From: Myxococcus xanthus
GTDB taxonomy: Bacteria > Myxococcota > Myxococcia > Myxococcales > Myxococcaceae
DNA: 64,000 bases
Assembly: GCF_006402735.1 (NCBI RefSeq)
Contig: NZ_CP017174.1
Span: forward strand, 8,226,001 to 8,290,000
Direction of reading: 5' to 3'
Each line of letters opens with the position of its first letter. Position 1 is the first letter of the stretch. Shown here one piece after another: positions 26,006-35,573 of the stretch. Under the pieces are notes generated by a model. It did no database searches, was not told the origin of the DNA, and worked only from the letters and a program-made list of their open reading frames with translations. Both the position numbers and the translations under genes were made by a program.

Positions 26006-29000
26006 GTGAACCTCGACACACCGCAGACACCAGGCCCCGAGCTCCCGCCCCCGCCCCCTCCCCCTCCGACACCTCCCGCGTCACAAGCCCGCCCTCCTCT
26101 GGAAGCCCCCGGTGTGGAGGCGTTGCTCGCCACCGTCCAGGGCCGCCAGCGCCGGTACCTGTGGCTCCAGGGCGGAATGCTGGGCGTGGCCACCGTGGCG
26201 CTGTTGCTGGTGGCCGGCGGCTTCCTGGCGCTGGCGGCGCCGCGCGCGGGCGCGTCCCTGCTGTGGACGGCGCTGCCACTGGGCGTGGCCGTGACGTGCG
26301 TCTTCGGCCTGTGGCTGGCGCGCCGCCGCGTGGGAGACGACGTCCTCACCGCGCGCATGGTGGGCGAAAAGCGCCCGGAGCTGTCGCTGGACGTGCTGGC
26401 CGCGGTGGAGCTGATGCGCGAGCCGGACGCGCCGGGCAGCGGCTCTCCGGCGCTCGCGAGCGCCTTCCTCCGGGAGATGGACACGCGGGCGCGCACGGTG
26501 GACGTCCGCACCGTGGTGGACAGCCGCCCGGTGCGTCAGGTGGCCCTGGGCGCGGGCGGCGCGCTGCTGGCTCTGCTGGTGCTGATGGTCGTGCTGGGTG
26601 ACCGCTGGTCCGCCGGCATGGCGCGCATCCGCGAAGTGGCGGCGAGCCCCAAGGCCCAGACGCAGGTGGAGCCCATCACCGGTGACATCGAGCTGACGTA
26701 CCGCTACCCCGCATACACCGGACTGGCCCCGCGCACGGTGCCCGGAACGAACGGTGAAATCAGCGCGCCGGCGGGGACGGAAATCCTGCTGAAGACGCGC
26801 TCGGACCGTCCGGTGGAGCGCGCCGAGCTGGTGGTCAACGGACAGGCGCTGCCGCTGAAGGTGACGGGCAACCGGGACCTGGAGGGCAGCTTCGTCGCGA
26901 AGCAGTCCGGCCACTACCGCTTCGCCTTCTACGGAGCGCGGGACAAGGCGCTCGCGGTGGGGCCGGACATCGCCCTCACCGTGGAGGCGGACAAGGCGCC
27001 CGAGGTGTCGCTGCTCACGCCCACGGTGGAGCTGGAGATCGACCCGGGCGACCAGGTGGCGCTCAAGTACGAGGCGTCGGATGACTACGGGCTGTCCGGC
27101 ATGGCGCTCGTGTTCCGCGCGCCCGGCGCCCAGCAGGAGACGCGCGTGCCGCTGCCGCGCGAGGACGGCCGGCGCCACCGGGGCACGTACTCGTGGAGCC
27201 TGGACAACCTCAAGCTCGACCCGGGTGACCGGATTACCTACTACGTGGAGGCGCAGGACAACGACACGGTGGAGGGCCCCAAGAAGGGCGTCAGCCGCAC
27301 GCAGGTGCTGCGCGTGTACTCCGCGGCCGAGCACCGCCGCGCCGCGCTGGAGAAGGCGGAGCAGCTGTGGGGCCGGATGGTGGACCACCTCGCGGACCGG
27401 CTGGAAGGCCCGGAGCGCGCGAAGCTGAAGGACCCGCAGGCCATCACCGCCGGGGCCACGGTGGACACCAGCGGAGAGAGCCTGGTGGCGGACATGAGGA
27501 CGCTGGCGCAGGAGCTGGCGCGCGAGCGCGACGTGCCCACCGAGCTGGTCTCCGCGCTGAGCAACATCTCCGAATCCCTGGGCAGCCACATCCGCGGCAC
27601 CGCGGAGCTGCGCCGTCTCTACCTGCGCACCCAGCGCGCCCGCGGCGAGGACTGGGGCACGGGCAACCGCCTCACCGCCGTGGTCAACGAGGAGATTACG
27701 GAGCTGGAGAAGGACATCCTCTACCTGGAGTCGCTGCTGGACCGGCAGAAGCTGGAGGCGCTCCAGGAGATGGCCAAGCAGCTCTCCAACGAGCGGCGCG
27801 AGCTGGCGAACCTCATCGAGCAGTTCAAGTCCAACCCGGACGAAGCCTCGCGTCAGGCGGTGATGGAGCAGATTCAGCAGCTCAAGTCGCGCATCCAGGA
27901 GCTGATGCAGCGCATGGCGGAGATGCGCAAGGGCATCCGCGACGAGCACCTCAACGCCGAAGCCCTGTCCGAGATGATGAAGGACCAGGACATGCGCAGC
28001 GCGCTCGACGACGTGGAGAAGCTGATGCGCGAGGGCAAGGCGGACGAGGCCCTGGCGAAGCTCCAGGAGTTGGGCATGCAGATGGATGAGATGCTCGAGA
28101 ACCTGGACCAGGCGGGCGACGAGTTCGGCGGCGAGCAGCACCCCGAGCTGGCCGAGAAGTTCGGCAAGTTCATGGAGGAGCTGCAGGGCACCGTGCAGGA
28201 GCAGCAGCGCGTCGCGGACCAGACGAAGCAGCTTCGCGACCAAGCCCGCTCACAGAACCGCGAGCGGCTGTCGGAGAAGGGCGAGTCCATGAAGGACAGC
28301 CTGATGCGCAAGGTTCAGCAGGCGCAGGAAGACTACAAAGCGCTGGAGCCCAGCCAGCTCAACAGCCGCGCCGCGCGTCCGCTGGAGGAGGCCCAGGCGG
28401 AGCTCCAGAACGTGGAGAACGCGCTGAAGGTGAACGACTACGACCTGGCGGCGGAGGCGGCGGCCCGGGCGGAGGACGCGGCCCGGCAACTGGCGATGAT
28501 GGGCGAGCAGCAGCGCCACCTGGACGAGATGTTCGGCAACCCGGAAGAGGTGGTGAAGCAGTCCACGGAGCTGGCGCAGCGCCTCAACCGCGACGCGCGC
28601 AACGTGTCGGAGGTGAACCGGCAGCTCCAGTCGCTCTTCCCGCCTCCGGGCTCGCAGCTGTCGCAGCAGGAGAAGCAGCAGCTCCAGCAGTTGGGCGAAC
28701 AGCAGTCGCAGCTGGAGGAGCGCGCGCAGGGCCTGCGTCAGCAGATGGAGGAGATGCAGCAGATGGCCCCCATCTTCGGCGAGGAGGCCACGCAGCAGAT
28801 GGAGGGCGCCGGCCAGCGCATGGGTGAGGCCGCCCGCCGGATGCAGGGCAAGGACCCGGGCCGTGGCTATGGCGAGCAGCAGGCGGCGCTGGAAGGACTG
28901 CGCCAGTTCCAGCAGCAGATGCAGGAAGGCCAGCGCGGCGGCAAGGGCGGGCTCCCGCTGCCCATGGGCATGGGCCGCCGCCAGCAGGGCAACGGGAGAG

Positions 29001-29149
29001 ACCCGAAGCAGAAGGTGGAGCTGCCGGACGAGGATGCCTTCCAGGCGCCGAAGGAGTTCCGCAAGGACCTGCTGGACGCGATGAAGCAGGGGGCTCCGGA
29101 GAAGTACCGGGAGCAGGTGAAGCGCTACTACGAGGAGCTGGTGAAGTGA
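26006..29149 (+). CDS. Large DUF4175-type membrane and coiled-coil protein
   Basis: 1047 residues from a GTG at 26006. A proline-run N-terminus is followed by two membrane segments (about 50-100), a third near 180-200, a beta-rich periplasmic-type region (about 220-470, with Ig-like strands such as ELTYRYPAYTGL and SDDYGLSGMALVF), and then about 550 residues of charged and Gln-rich coiled coil (about 470-1000). This order matches the DUF4175 family, whose genes often sit with MoxR, DUF58 and BatA genes; in this window that cluster is separate at 45794-49810. Envelope maintenance or assembly of a membrane complex is a guess. The stop overlaps the next start (GTGA), so the TPR/peptidase protein is probably a partner. 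Confidence 0.8.
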   Translation: MNLDTPQTPGPELPPPPPPPPTPPASQARPPLEAPGVEALLATVQGRQRRYLWLQGGMLGVATVALLLVAGGFLALAAPRAGASLLWTALPLGVAVTCVFGLWLARRRVGDDVLTARMVGEKRPELSLDVLAAVELMREPDAPGSGSPALASAFLREMDTRARTVDVRTVVDSRPVRQVALGAGGALLALLVLMVVLGDRWSAGMARIREVAASPKAQTQVEPITGDIELTYRYPAYTGLAPRTVPGTNGEISAPAGTEILLKTRSDRPVERAELVVNGQALPLKVTGNRDLEGSFVAKQSGHYRFAFYGARDKALAVGPDIALTVEADKAPEVSLLTPTVELEIDPGDQVALKYEASDDYGLSGMALVFRAPGAQQETRVPLPREDGRRHRGTYSWSLDNLKLDPGDRITYYVEAQDNDTVEGPKKGVSRTQVLRVYSAAEHRRAALEKAEQLWGRMVDHLADRLEGPERAKLKDPQAITAGATVDTSGESLVADMRTLAQELARERDVPTELVSALSNISESLGSHIRGTAELRRLYLRTQRARGEDWGTGNRLTAVVNEEITELEKDILYLESLLDRQKLEALQEMAKQLSNERRELANLIEQFKSNPDEASRQAVMEQIQQLKSRIQELMQRMAEMRKGIRDEHLNAEALSEMMKDQDMRSALDDVEKLMREGKADEALAKLQELGMQMDEMLENLDQAGDEFGGEQHPELAEKFGKFMEELQGTVQEQQRVADQTKQLRDQARSQNRERLSEKGESMKDSLMRKVQQAQEDYKALEPSQLNSRAARPLEEAQAELQNVENALKVNDYDLAAEAAARAEDAARQLAMMGEQQRHLDEMFGNPEEVVKQSTELAQRLNRDARNVSEVNRQLQSLFPPPGSQLSQQEKQQLQQLGEQQSQLEERAQGLRQQMEEMQQMAPIFGEEATQQMEGAGQRMGEAARRMQGKDPGRGYGEQQAALEGLRQFQQQMQEGQRGGKGGLPLPMGMGRRQQGNGRDPKQKVELPDEDAFQAPKEFRKDLLDAMKQGAPEKYREQVKRYYEELVK

Positions 29150-30927
29150 GCCGCCACGCGCTGACGCATTCTTCCAGATTCGGGGCCCTCGTCGCGGCGA
29201 TGGCCGTGGGGCTCCTCTGCGTGCCCCAGGTGGCGTGGGCCCAGTCCAGCTCGCTCAAGGACGAGGTGAAGGAGCGGCTGGGCCGCGTGGAGACGGAGCT
29301 GGACGACTGGGACGTGCCCGGCGCCCGGCGCGAGCTGTCCGAGGTGGAGCAGCTCCTCCCCGCCGACGTGGAGCCGCTGAAGTACTTCCAGGGCCGGGTG
29401 GCCTTCGAGGAAGGCCGCTACGACGACGCGGTGGCGCTCCTGGAAGGCGCCAACATCGAGGACAAGCCGGGCAGCTACCTGCGGCTGGCCAAGGATACGC
29501 GCGCCATCACCAAGGACCACGAGCGCGCGGAGAGCGAGCACTTCATCTTCCAGTACCCCAAGGGGAAGGAAGCGGTGCTGGTGCCCTATGCGCTGGAGAC
29601 GCTGGAGGGCATCCATCGGGCGATGAAGGAGGACCTCGGCTGGACGCCGCCGGGCGGCAAGATTCGCGTGGAGGTGGTGAGCAACGCGCGAGAGCTGTCG
29701 CGGGTGAGCACGCTGACGGAGAAGCAGATTGGCACCACGGGCACCATCGCCATCTGCAAGTTCAACAAGCTGATGGTGACCAGCCCCAAGGCGGTGGCGC
29801 GCGGCTACGACTGGCAGGACACGCTGGCGCACGAGTACATCCACCTGGTCATCAGCCAGATGAGCCGCAACACGGTGCCCATCTGGTTGCATGAAGGACT
29901 GGCCAAGTTCCTGGAGTCGCGCTGGCGCGGCAAGGCGGGCCTGGCGATGACGCCCTCCACGCAGGCGCTGCTGGGCAAGCGGGTGAAGGCGGACACGCTC
30001 ATCCCGTTCGAGAAGATGCACCCGTCCATCGCGCTGCTACCCACGGCGGAGGACGCGGCCACCGCGTTCGCGGAGGTGTTCTACGCCATCGACTACGTGC
30101 ACAGCGTCAAGGGCACGGCGGGTCTGCGCGCCATCATCCAGGAGCTGAAGGCCGGGCAGAAGGACCGCAAGGCGGTGGAGGCGGCCATGGGCATGCCCTT
30201 CGCCCTCTTCGAGAAGTCCTGGCTGGCGCACATCAAGAAGCAGCCCTTCCCCACCGAGCTTCTGCCGCGCGAGGACCGCGTGGTGCTGAAGGAGAACGCC
30301 AAGGGCAAGGTGAAGGACGACAGCGAGAAGAAGGGGCGGGAAATCTCCTTCGGTGACTTCCAGGAGGTGACGGAGGTGCCGGCGCGCAAGTTCGCACACC
30401 TGGGCGAGCTGCTTCGCGAGCGCAACCGCGTGAAGGCCGCGGCGGAGGAGTACGCCAAGGCGCACAAGCTGGTGGGCGACAAGTACGAGTCGGTGTCCAA
30501 CAAGTACGCGCTGGCGCTGCTAGAGCTGCGGCGGTTGGATGAAGCGGAGACAGTGCTGCGCGGCAGCCTGCGCGTGCACCCGGGCTCACCTTCGACGAAC
30601 GTCCACCTGGGCCGAATCCTGCTGTACCGGAAGGACTACCCGAAGGCGAAGACGGCCTACCTGGAGGCGCTGGCGTCGGACCCGTTCGACCCGGAAATCC
30701 ACCTGGCCCTCACGCGCATCCACGGCTCCATGGGTGAGACTGCGCTGGCAGGCCGCGCGCGGCAGGCGAGCGCGCTGCTCACGGGGCTCAAGGTCGAAGA
30801 GGTGGACCGCGTGGCGCAGCAGTTCCTGCGTGACGAGAGCGGGCTGTCGGAGATGAACGTGTCGGGAACGTCGGACACGGAGGCGCCGAAGGAAGCGCAG
30901 CCCGAGAAGCCGGACGCGGGGAACTGA
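29146..30927 (+). CDS. TPR protein with MA-type metallopeptidase domain
   Basis: 593 residues, GTG at 29146 overlapping the previous stop. Signal peptide ends near VAWAQ. Residues about 35-125 form TPR-like helices. The peptidase core has the gluzincin motif His229-Glu-x-x-His233 (LAHEYIHLV) and a downstream Glu250 in WLHEGLAKFLE as third zinc ligand, as in the peptidase MA-like family. Residues 420-550 are further TPRs (YALALLELRRLDEAETVLRG, SPSTNVHLGRILLYRKDYPK). A periplasmic zinc protease or a TPR scaffold working with the DUF4175 protein is likely. Confidence 0.85.
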   Translation: MSRHALTHSSRFGALVAAMAVGLLCVPQVAWAQSSSLKDEVKERLGRVETELDDWDVPGARRELSEVEQLLPADVEPLKYFQGRVAFEEGRYDDAVALLEGANIEDKPGSYLRLAKDTRAITKDHERAESEHFIFQYPKGKEAVLVPYALETLEGIHRAMKEDLGWTPPGGKIRVEVVSNARELSRVSTLTEKQIGTTGTIAICKFNKLMVTSPKAVARGYDWQDTLAHEYIHLVISQMSRNTVPIWLHEGLAKFLESRWRGKAGLAMTPSTQALLGKRVKADTLIPFEKMHPSIALLPTAEDAATAFAEVFYAIDYVHSVKGTAGLRAIIQELKAGQKDRKAVEAAMGMPFALFEKSWLAHIKKQPFPTELLPREDRVVLKENAKGKVKDDSEKKGREISFGDFQEVTEVPARKFAHLGELLRERNRVKAAAEEYAKAHKLVGDKYESVSNKYALALLELRRLDEAETVLRGSLRVHPGSPSTNVHLGRILLYRKDYPKAKTAYLEALASDPFDPEIHLALTRIHGSMGETALAGRARQASALLTGLKVEEVDRVAQQFLRDESGLSEMNVSGTSDTEAPKEAQPEKPDAGN

Positions 30928-30939
30928 GGCGCGCTTCGG

Positions 30940-31446
30940 CTACACGTCCTGCTTATAGATGTGGATGGCCCGCTTCAGGTTCTTCCGAACGCCTCGGCCT
31001 ACCTCGTAGGCATATGCCACGAAGAGAAGGGCCTTCACGTCCCCAAGCCGAGCACTGGCCCTGTAGAGCGCGATGGACTCCTTCAACCGTGCCTTGCGGG
31101 AACTGTTGGCGAGCATGGCTGCCAGATTCATCCGAGCCGGTGGGAATCCCAGGGCCAAGGCGCGCCGGTACCAATGCTCGGCACGCCGCAGGTTCGGCCG
31201 ACCCAGATTGAAGGCGGCGACCCCATCCGCGGCCTTCCGCGTCCAGCGAAGAGCCTGCGGCACATCCTGACGGATGCCGTCTCCGTGCTCGAGATGGAGT
31301 GCGACATTCGCCTCGACGGCCAACGGCGTGACGACGGCCTTGCGGCTTCGGCGAACCTTCTTGTCCTGCTGTTGAACCAAACGTCGGCTCCCTGGGACTT
31401 GGGTAAGAGCTCCTTCGCCCGGTGCACCTGAGCGCAAGCACGGCAT
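30940..31446 (-). CDS. Sel1-repeat-like protein, possibly degraded
   Basis: 168 residues, ATG at 31446. The C-terminal two thirds contain Sel1-type helical repeats: ALHLEHGDGIRQDVPQALRW, AEHWYRRALALGFPPARMNL, ESIALYRASARLGDVKALLF and AYEVGRGVRKNLKRAIHIYK. The first repeat looks short by several residues (TRKAADGVAAFNLG), and the N-terminal 35 residues have no protein-like character. No signal peptide. It may be a shrunken relic of a longer Sel1 protein. Sel1 repeats mediate protein contacts. It converges with the TPR/peptidase gene, the two stops being 12 bp apart. Confidence 0.55.
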   Translation of the reverse strand: MPCLRSGAPGEGALTQVPGSRRLVQQQDKKVRRSRKAVVTPLAVEANVALHLEHGDGIRQDVPQALRWTRKAADGVAAFNLGRPNLRRAEHWYRRALALGFPPARMNLAAMLANSSRKARLKESIALYRASARLGDVKALLFVAYAYEVGRGVRKNLKRAIHIYKQDV

Positions 31447-31643
31447 CGTAATACCGAGGCGCTGCCGCAGCGGCGACCGAGCTGTCTTTCACGTTCGCAT
31501 GAGGAAGCGGGCCTGACCTTCGCCCGGGACTGCCAAGCTGCGCCTCCATCCCTGGCGCTCCACTGGAGCGGGCATGCGCCCCTTACGCAGGCCGCCCGTG
31601 GCCGAAGCGTCCGCCATGTCTAGCTTCCCGCACGGGAGGCCCG

Positions 31644-32075
31644 ATGGAGGTCAAATCCCTCGTCTCGCTTGCCGCCCAGCTCATGGAGTGGGCCGGCGTG
31701 GGCAGCATGGTGCTGGGGGCGGTGCTCGCCCTCGCCTTGCTTGTCACGGGCAAGCCGCTTCCCGCCGGTGAGGCCTACCGCCGCTTCAGGCTGAACCTGG
31801 GCCGCGCCATCCTCCTGGGCCTGGAGTTCCTCGTCGCCGCCGACATCATCCGCACCGTGAGCCAGCGCCCCACGCTGGATGGAGTGCTGGTGCTCGGGCT
31901 CATCGTCCTCATCCGGACCTTCCTCAGCTTCACCCTCACCGTGGAACTGGAGGGACGCTGGCCCTGGCAACACCGCGAGGACATCGCTGGTCCTGTTCAT
32001 CCTCCGCCAACGTCGTCCACCCCGCAGCACCATGTGCCGCCCAATCCCGACGCACCACGTCCGGTGAAGCACTGA
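31644..32075 (+). CDS. DUF1622 family small membrane protein
   Basis: 143 residues, ATG at 31644 (GGGAGG upstream). Three hydrophobic segments (about 18-36, 57-72, 78-100) with the conserved-looking FRLNLGRAILLGLEFLVAAD and VLVLGLIVLIRTFLSFTLTV blocks of the DUF1622 family. The C-terminal 35 residues are Pro/His-rich and extra. Function unknown. The next gene (DUF4142) lies 164 bp downstream on the same strand. Confidence 0.82.
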   Translation: MEVKSLVSLAAQLMEWAGVGSMVLGAVLALALLVTGKPLPAGEAYRRFRLNLGRAILLGLEFLVAADIIRTVSQRPTLDGVLVLGLIVLIRTFLSFTLTVELEGRWPWQHREDIAGPVHPPPTSSTPQHHVPPNPDAPRPVKH

Positions 32076-32239
32076 ACGCAGTGGGTCGGCCACGTGGGCA
32101 GCGCCACCGTCGTCCGCCGCACCCTGCCCTCCCCTGTCGTGAAGTGGCACACGGACGTGTCCTCTCGCGCCGTGCATCTCGCGCCAACGCCGCTCCAACG
32201 TGCGCGCCCGCGTTTCCCCCACACAAGGAGCAGCACTTC

Positions 32240-32914
32240 ATGAAGCATCCCCTTCCAGGGCTCGTCCTCGCCGCCTCGCTGTTCACCCAGGGCGCGTCAT
32301 TCGCTCAGTCCGGCATGCCCGACAGCCCACCCTCCCAACAGGACACGGTGTCCGTTCAAAAGGGCATGGCCACGTACCGCGGCTACACCGCCCCCACGGA
32401 CGAGAAGGCGCTGCTCGACCGGCTGCACCTGGCGAACCAGCACGAAATCAAGGCGGGCCAACTCGCCCAGCAACACTCCCAGAATCCAGACGTGAAGGCC
32501 TTCGGAACCATCATGATGAAGGCGCACACCGCGCTGGACCAGAAGCTCACGTCCTACGCGCGCAGCAAGGGCCTGAAGCTGGCCGAATCCCCCAAGCCGA
32601 TGAACGACGCGGAAGAAGCCTCCATGGCCAAGGACAAGGCCACGATGGAGCAACTCCAGGTCATCCGCGGCGCCCCCTTCGACTCCGCCTATCTGGCCTC
32701 ACAGGTCACGGGACATGACGCCGTCCTGGGCATGGTCCTCACCGCCCAGAAGGCCATGCCCAAGGCCACGCCCGAACTCGCCGCCCTGCTCAAGGACCTC
32801 AGCAAGCAGGTGCCCGCCCACCGGCACCAGGCCTGGAACATGCTGGGCAAGCTGGGAGGCGACACGGGCGTGGGCGGCTCCGGTCCGGCGCACCCGCCCC
32901 CGCCGAAGCCCTGA
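32240..32914 (+). CDS. DUF4142 family exported protein
   Basis: 224 residues, ATG at 32240 with AAGGAG nine bases upstream; in-frame sequence further upstream is not protein-like. Signal peptide ends ASFAQ. The mature part is the ferritin-like four-helix DUF4142 domain (about 55-205): LLDRLHLANQHEIKAGQLAQ, DVKAFGTIMMKAHTALDQKL, and FDSAYLASQVTGHDAVLGMV. Such proteins are exported and of unknown function, often tied to envelope or stress conditions. The C-terminus ends in a short Gly/Pro tail. Confidence 0.85.
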   Translation: MKHPLPGLVLAASLFTQGASFAQSGMPDSPPSQQDTVSVQKGMATYRGYTAPTDEKALLDRLHLANQHEIKAGQLAQQHSQNPDVKAFGTIMMKAHTALDQKLTSYARSKGLKLAESPKPMNDAEEASMAKDKATMEQLQVIRGAPFDSAYLASQVTGHDAVLGMVLTAQKAMPKATPELAALLKDLSKQVPAHRHQAWNMLGKLGGDTGVGGSGPAHPPPPKP

Positions 32915-32988
32915 CCCGAAGCGCGGCGCACTCTCACACGCCGTACACACCTGAATCCCGATGATGAAGCCGGGCACGCGCACGAGGC

Positions 32989-33279
32989 ATGATGGTTCGC
33001 ATGATGCCTCGGACGCTGACCCTGACCTTCGTCGTCACCGTGAGCGCGCTGCTGTCCGGCTGCTTCAGCGACACGGACACCATCTGCGAGAAACGGAAGG
33101 AGTGCTTCACGGACACGCTCAACGTCCAGTCGTGCGAGGACGACCTCAAAGCCTGGATGGAGCGGCAGGACCAGGACCGCCGCAGGGACCAGCTCGCCGC
33201 GTGCGGGGACTGTGTCGGCAGCAAGACCTGCTCGCAGATTCGCACCGCCTGCATCGGCGCCTGCTTCGGCGTTCCCTGA
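32989..33279 (+). CDS. Small Cys-rich lipoprotein
   Basis: 96 residues from the ATG at 32989; ATGs at 32992, 33001 and 33004 are equally possible. The leader ends in the lipobox LLSGC. The mature 70 residues contain eight further Cys in pairs (ICEKRKECF, CGDC, KTCSQIRTACIGAC), suggesting disulfide pairs in the envelope. No named family. A strong hairpin follows the stop. Confidence 0.7.
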   Translation: MMVRMMPRTLTLTFVVTVSALLSGCFSDTDTICEKRKECFTDTLNVQSCEDDLKAWMERQDQDRRRDQLAACGDCVGSKTCSQIRTACIGACFGVP

Positions 33280-33293
33280 GCCCTGAATGACAG

Positions 33294-33323
33294 CGGGGCC
33301 CGCATCTCACGATGCGAGCCCCG
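33294..33323. terminator. Bidirectional hairpin between convergent genes
   Basis: Arms CGGGGCCCGCATC (33294-33306) and GATGCGAGCCCCG (33311-33323) pair at 12 of 13 positions around a TCAC loop. It sits between the ends of the lipoprotein and the S9 peptidase genes and can serve both. Confidence 0.8.
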
Positions 33324-33346
33324 AGTCCTACGACATCACGCAGCGG

Positions 33347-35383
33347 CTACTTGCGCGTCCACTGGTCCAGCCAACCCAGGACCTCGTCGTGCCACTGCAC
33401 GCTGTTGGCCGGGCGCAGCACCCAGTGGTTCTCTTCCGGGAAGTAGAGCAGCTTGGAGGGAATGCCCTTGCGCTGGAGCGCCGTGAAGGTGCCCAGGCCC
33501 TGCGTCTCCACCACGCGGAAGTCCTGGCCGCCGTGGATGACCAACATCGGCGTCTTCCACTTCGCGATGTGCTCCACCGGGTTGTGCTTGCTGTAGCCCT
33601 CCGGGTTCTCCCACGGCGTGCCCTTGTGTTCCCACTCCGGGAACCACAGCTCCTCGGTGTCGAAGTAGCCCATGCGCTCGTCGAGGATGCCGTCGTGGTT
33701 CACCAGGCACTTGAAGCCGTCCGGCCAGTTGCCGGCAATCCAGTTGATCATGTACCCGCCGTAGCTCGCCCCCAGCGCGCACATCTTGTCCTGGTTGATG
33801 AAGCTGTAGCGCTTGAGCGCCGCGGCCAGGCCCTTCTGCAGGTCCTCGAACGGCTTGCCACCCCAGTCATCGGAGATGGAGTCCGTGAACGCCTGCCCGT
33901 AGCCGGTGGAGCCGTGGAAGTCGACCATCACGGCCACGTAGCCACGCCCCGCGTACACCTGCGGGTTCCACCGGTAATGGAAGTGATTGCCGAACGAGCC
34001 CTGCGGCCCACCGTGAATGATGAACGCCAGCGGGTACTTCTTCTTCGGGTCGAAGTTCACCGGCTTCACGACGTAGGCGTGAACCGTCTCGTTGTTCCAA
34101 CCCGGGAACGAGAACTGCTCGAAGTCACCGAAGCGGATGCGGGCCAGCGCGTCCTGGTTCACCTGGGTGAGCTGGCGCGACTCCGAGCCATCCACGTTCA
34201 TCACGTGCAGGTCCGCGGGAGAATCCAGGTCGTCATACACGTAGACCAGACGGCCTCCCGCGGCCGGCTGCGGCGCGTCCGCGGCGCCGTCCTTCGTGAG
34301 CTGGGTGGGCTTCCCCGTGGCCACGTCCAACGCGAAGATGGGCTGCTGGCCGACGTGCCCGGCGCTCGCGAAGAGCGTCTTGCCGTCCGCGCTCCACGCG
34401 AGGCTTCCGACGGAGCGGTCCCAGTCCTGGGTGAGCACGCGCTCCTGACCACTGGGCCAGGTGCGGAGGATGACGCGGTAGCGGTCCGCCTCGAAGCCGG
34501 GGCGCGACATGGCCAGGTAGGCCAGCGTCTTGCCGTCCGGGCTGAACACGGGGCTGGTGTCGGTGGCGCGGTTCTTCTCCGTCAGCTTGCGCGGCTTCGC
34601 CTTGCCATCAATCGGCGCGACGAAGAGGTCCAGGTCGGTGGACCAGGCCTCGGCGCGGCCCACGTCCCGCGCGGCGAAGACGATGCTCTTGTTGTCCGGT
34701 GTGAAGGTGAACTCCTCCGCGCCGCCAAAGGGCTTGGAGGGGCTGTCCGCGTCCATGCCCTTCATCACGTCCACGGGCGCGCCGCCGGCCACGGGGACGA
34801 CGAAGACGTGCGAGCGACGTCCGTCCTTCCACGTGTCCCAGTGCCGCGCGAAGAGCTTGTCGTAGGTGCGGCCGGTGGCCTTGCGCTTGGAGCGCTCCTC
34901 TTCACGCTGCGGGGTGCACTCCAGCGTGGGGCAGTCCGGGAACACCTCCAGCGCCACGGCCAGCCGGGTGCCGTCCGGCGACACACGGAAGGCGCCCACG
35001 TCCAGGGGCAGCTTCGTCACCTGCACGGCCTCGCCGCCGTCCACGGCCAGCCGCCACACCTGCGAGGAGCCGCCGCGCGAGGACAAGAAGAAGAGGCTCT
35101 TGCCGTCCGGCGCCCAGGTGGGCTCGGAGTCCGCGTCCGGATGCGAGGTGAGCTGGCGCGGCGCGGCGTTTCCATCAACGCCGACGAGCCACAGGTCCGT
35201 GCGTCCCCGGTTGGCCTCCATGTCCGTGGTGCGCAGGACGTAGGCGACCTGCTTGCCGTCCGGCGAGACGCGCGGACTGCTCAGCCGGCGCAGCGAAATC
35301 ATGTCGTGGTGGGTGAACGGCTGGGGCCGGGCCGGCGCCGGAGTGGCGCTCAGGGCCAGGGCCGCGAGAAGCGACAGCGGCAA
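33347..35383 (-). CDS. S9 family prolyl oligopeptidase / acylaminoacyl peptidase, exported
   Basis: 678 residues from a TTG at 35383, chosen because CAGGAG lies six bases before it and a signal peptide (PLSLLAALALSATPAPARP) begins there; GTG at 35407 is an alternative. Residues about 30-400 form a WD40-like TolB propeller (RVSPDGKQVAYV, TWAPDGKSLFF, RVSPDGTRLAV). Residues 430-678 are the alpha/beta hydrolase with Ser540 in GASYGGYM, Asp621 in HGGQDFRV and His653 in EENHWVL, plus the HGGP oxyanion strand. It should cleave short peptides in the periplasm. The DsbA-like gene starts 190 bp away on the other strand. Confidence 0.93.
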   Translation of the reverse strand: MPLSLLAALALSATPAPARPQPFTHHDMISLRRLSSPRVSPDGKQVAYVLRTTDMEANRGRTDLWLVGVDGNAAPRQLTSHPDADSEPTWAPDGKSLFFLSSRGGSSQVWRLAVDGGEAVQVTKLPLDVGAFRVSPDGTRLAVALEVFPDCPTLECTPQREEERSKRKATGRTYDKLFARHWDTWKDGRRSHVFVVPVAGGAPVDVMKGMDADSPSKPFGGAEEFTFTPDNKSIVFAARDVGRAEAWSTDLDLFVAPIDGKAKPRKLTEKNRATDTSPVFSPDGKTLAYLAMSRPGFEADRYRVILRTWPSGQERVLTQDWDRSVGSLAWSADGKTLFASAGHVGQQPIFALDVATGKPTQLTKDGAADAPQPAAGGRLVYVYDDLDSPADLHVMNVDGSESRQLTQVNQDALARIRFGDFEQFSFPGWNNETVHAYVVKPVNFDPKKKYPLAFIIHGGPQGSFGNHFHYRWNPQVYAGRGYVAVMVDFHGSTGYGQAFTDSISDDWGGKPFEDLQKGLAAALKRYSFINQDKMCALGASYGGYMINWIAGNWPDGFKCLVNHDGILDERMGYFDTEELWFPEWEHKGTPWENPEGYSKHNPVEHIAKWKTPMLVIHGGQDFRVVETQGLGTFTALQRKGIPSKLLYFPEENHWVLRPANSVQWHDEVLGWLDQWTRK

Positions 35384-35573
35384 GGGAGTCTCCTGGTTCA
35401 GTCGCACCGCGGTCACCCCACCCGAGGGGTGCGTCACGGGCACGGTTGTCGGGGGTGGACGCTGCCTGCTACGGCCCGCGCTGTCCACCTCCGCGTACCC
35501 GGGGTGCCACCCACGCGCATCCCCGGCGCACTCCGTCATGACGCGGCGCTTCGACGCGGTTAGACACGGGCCC

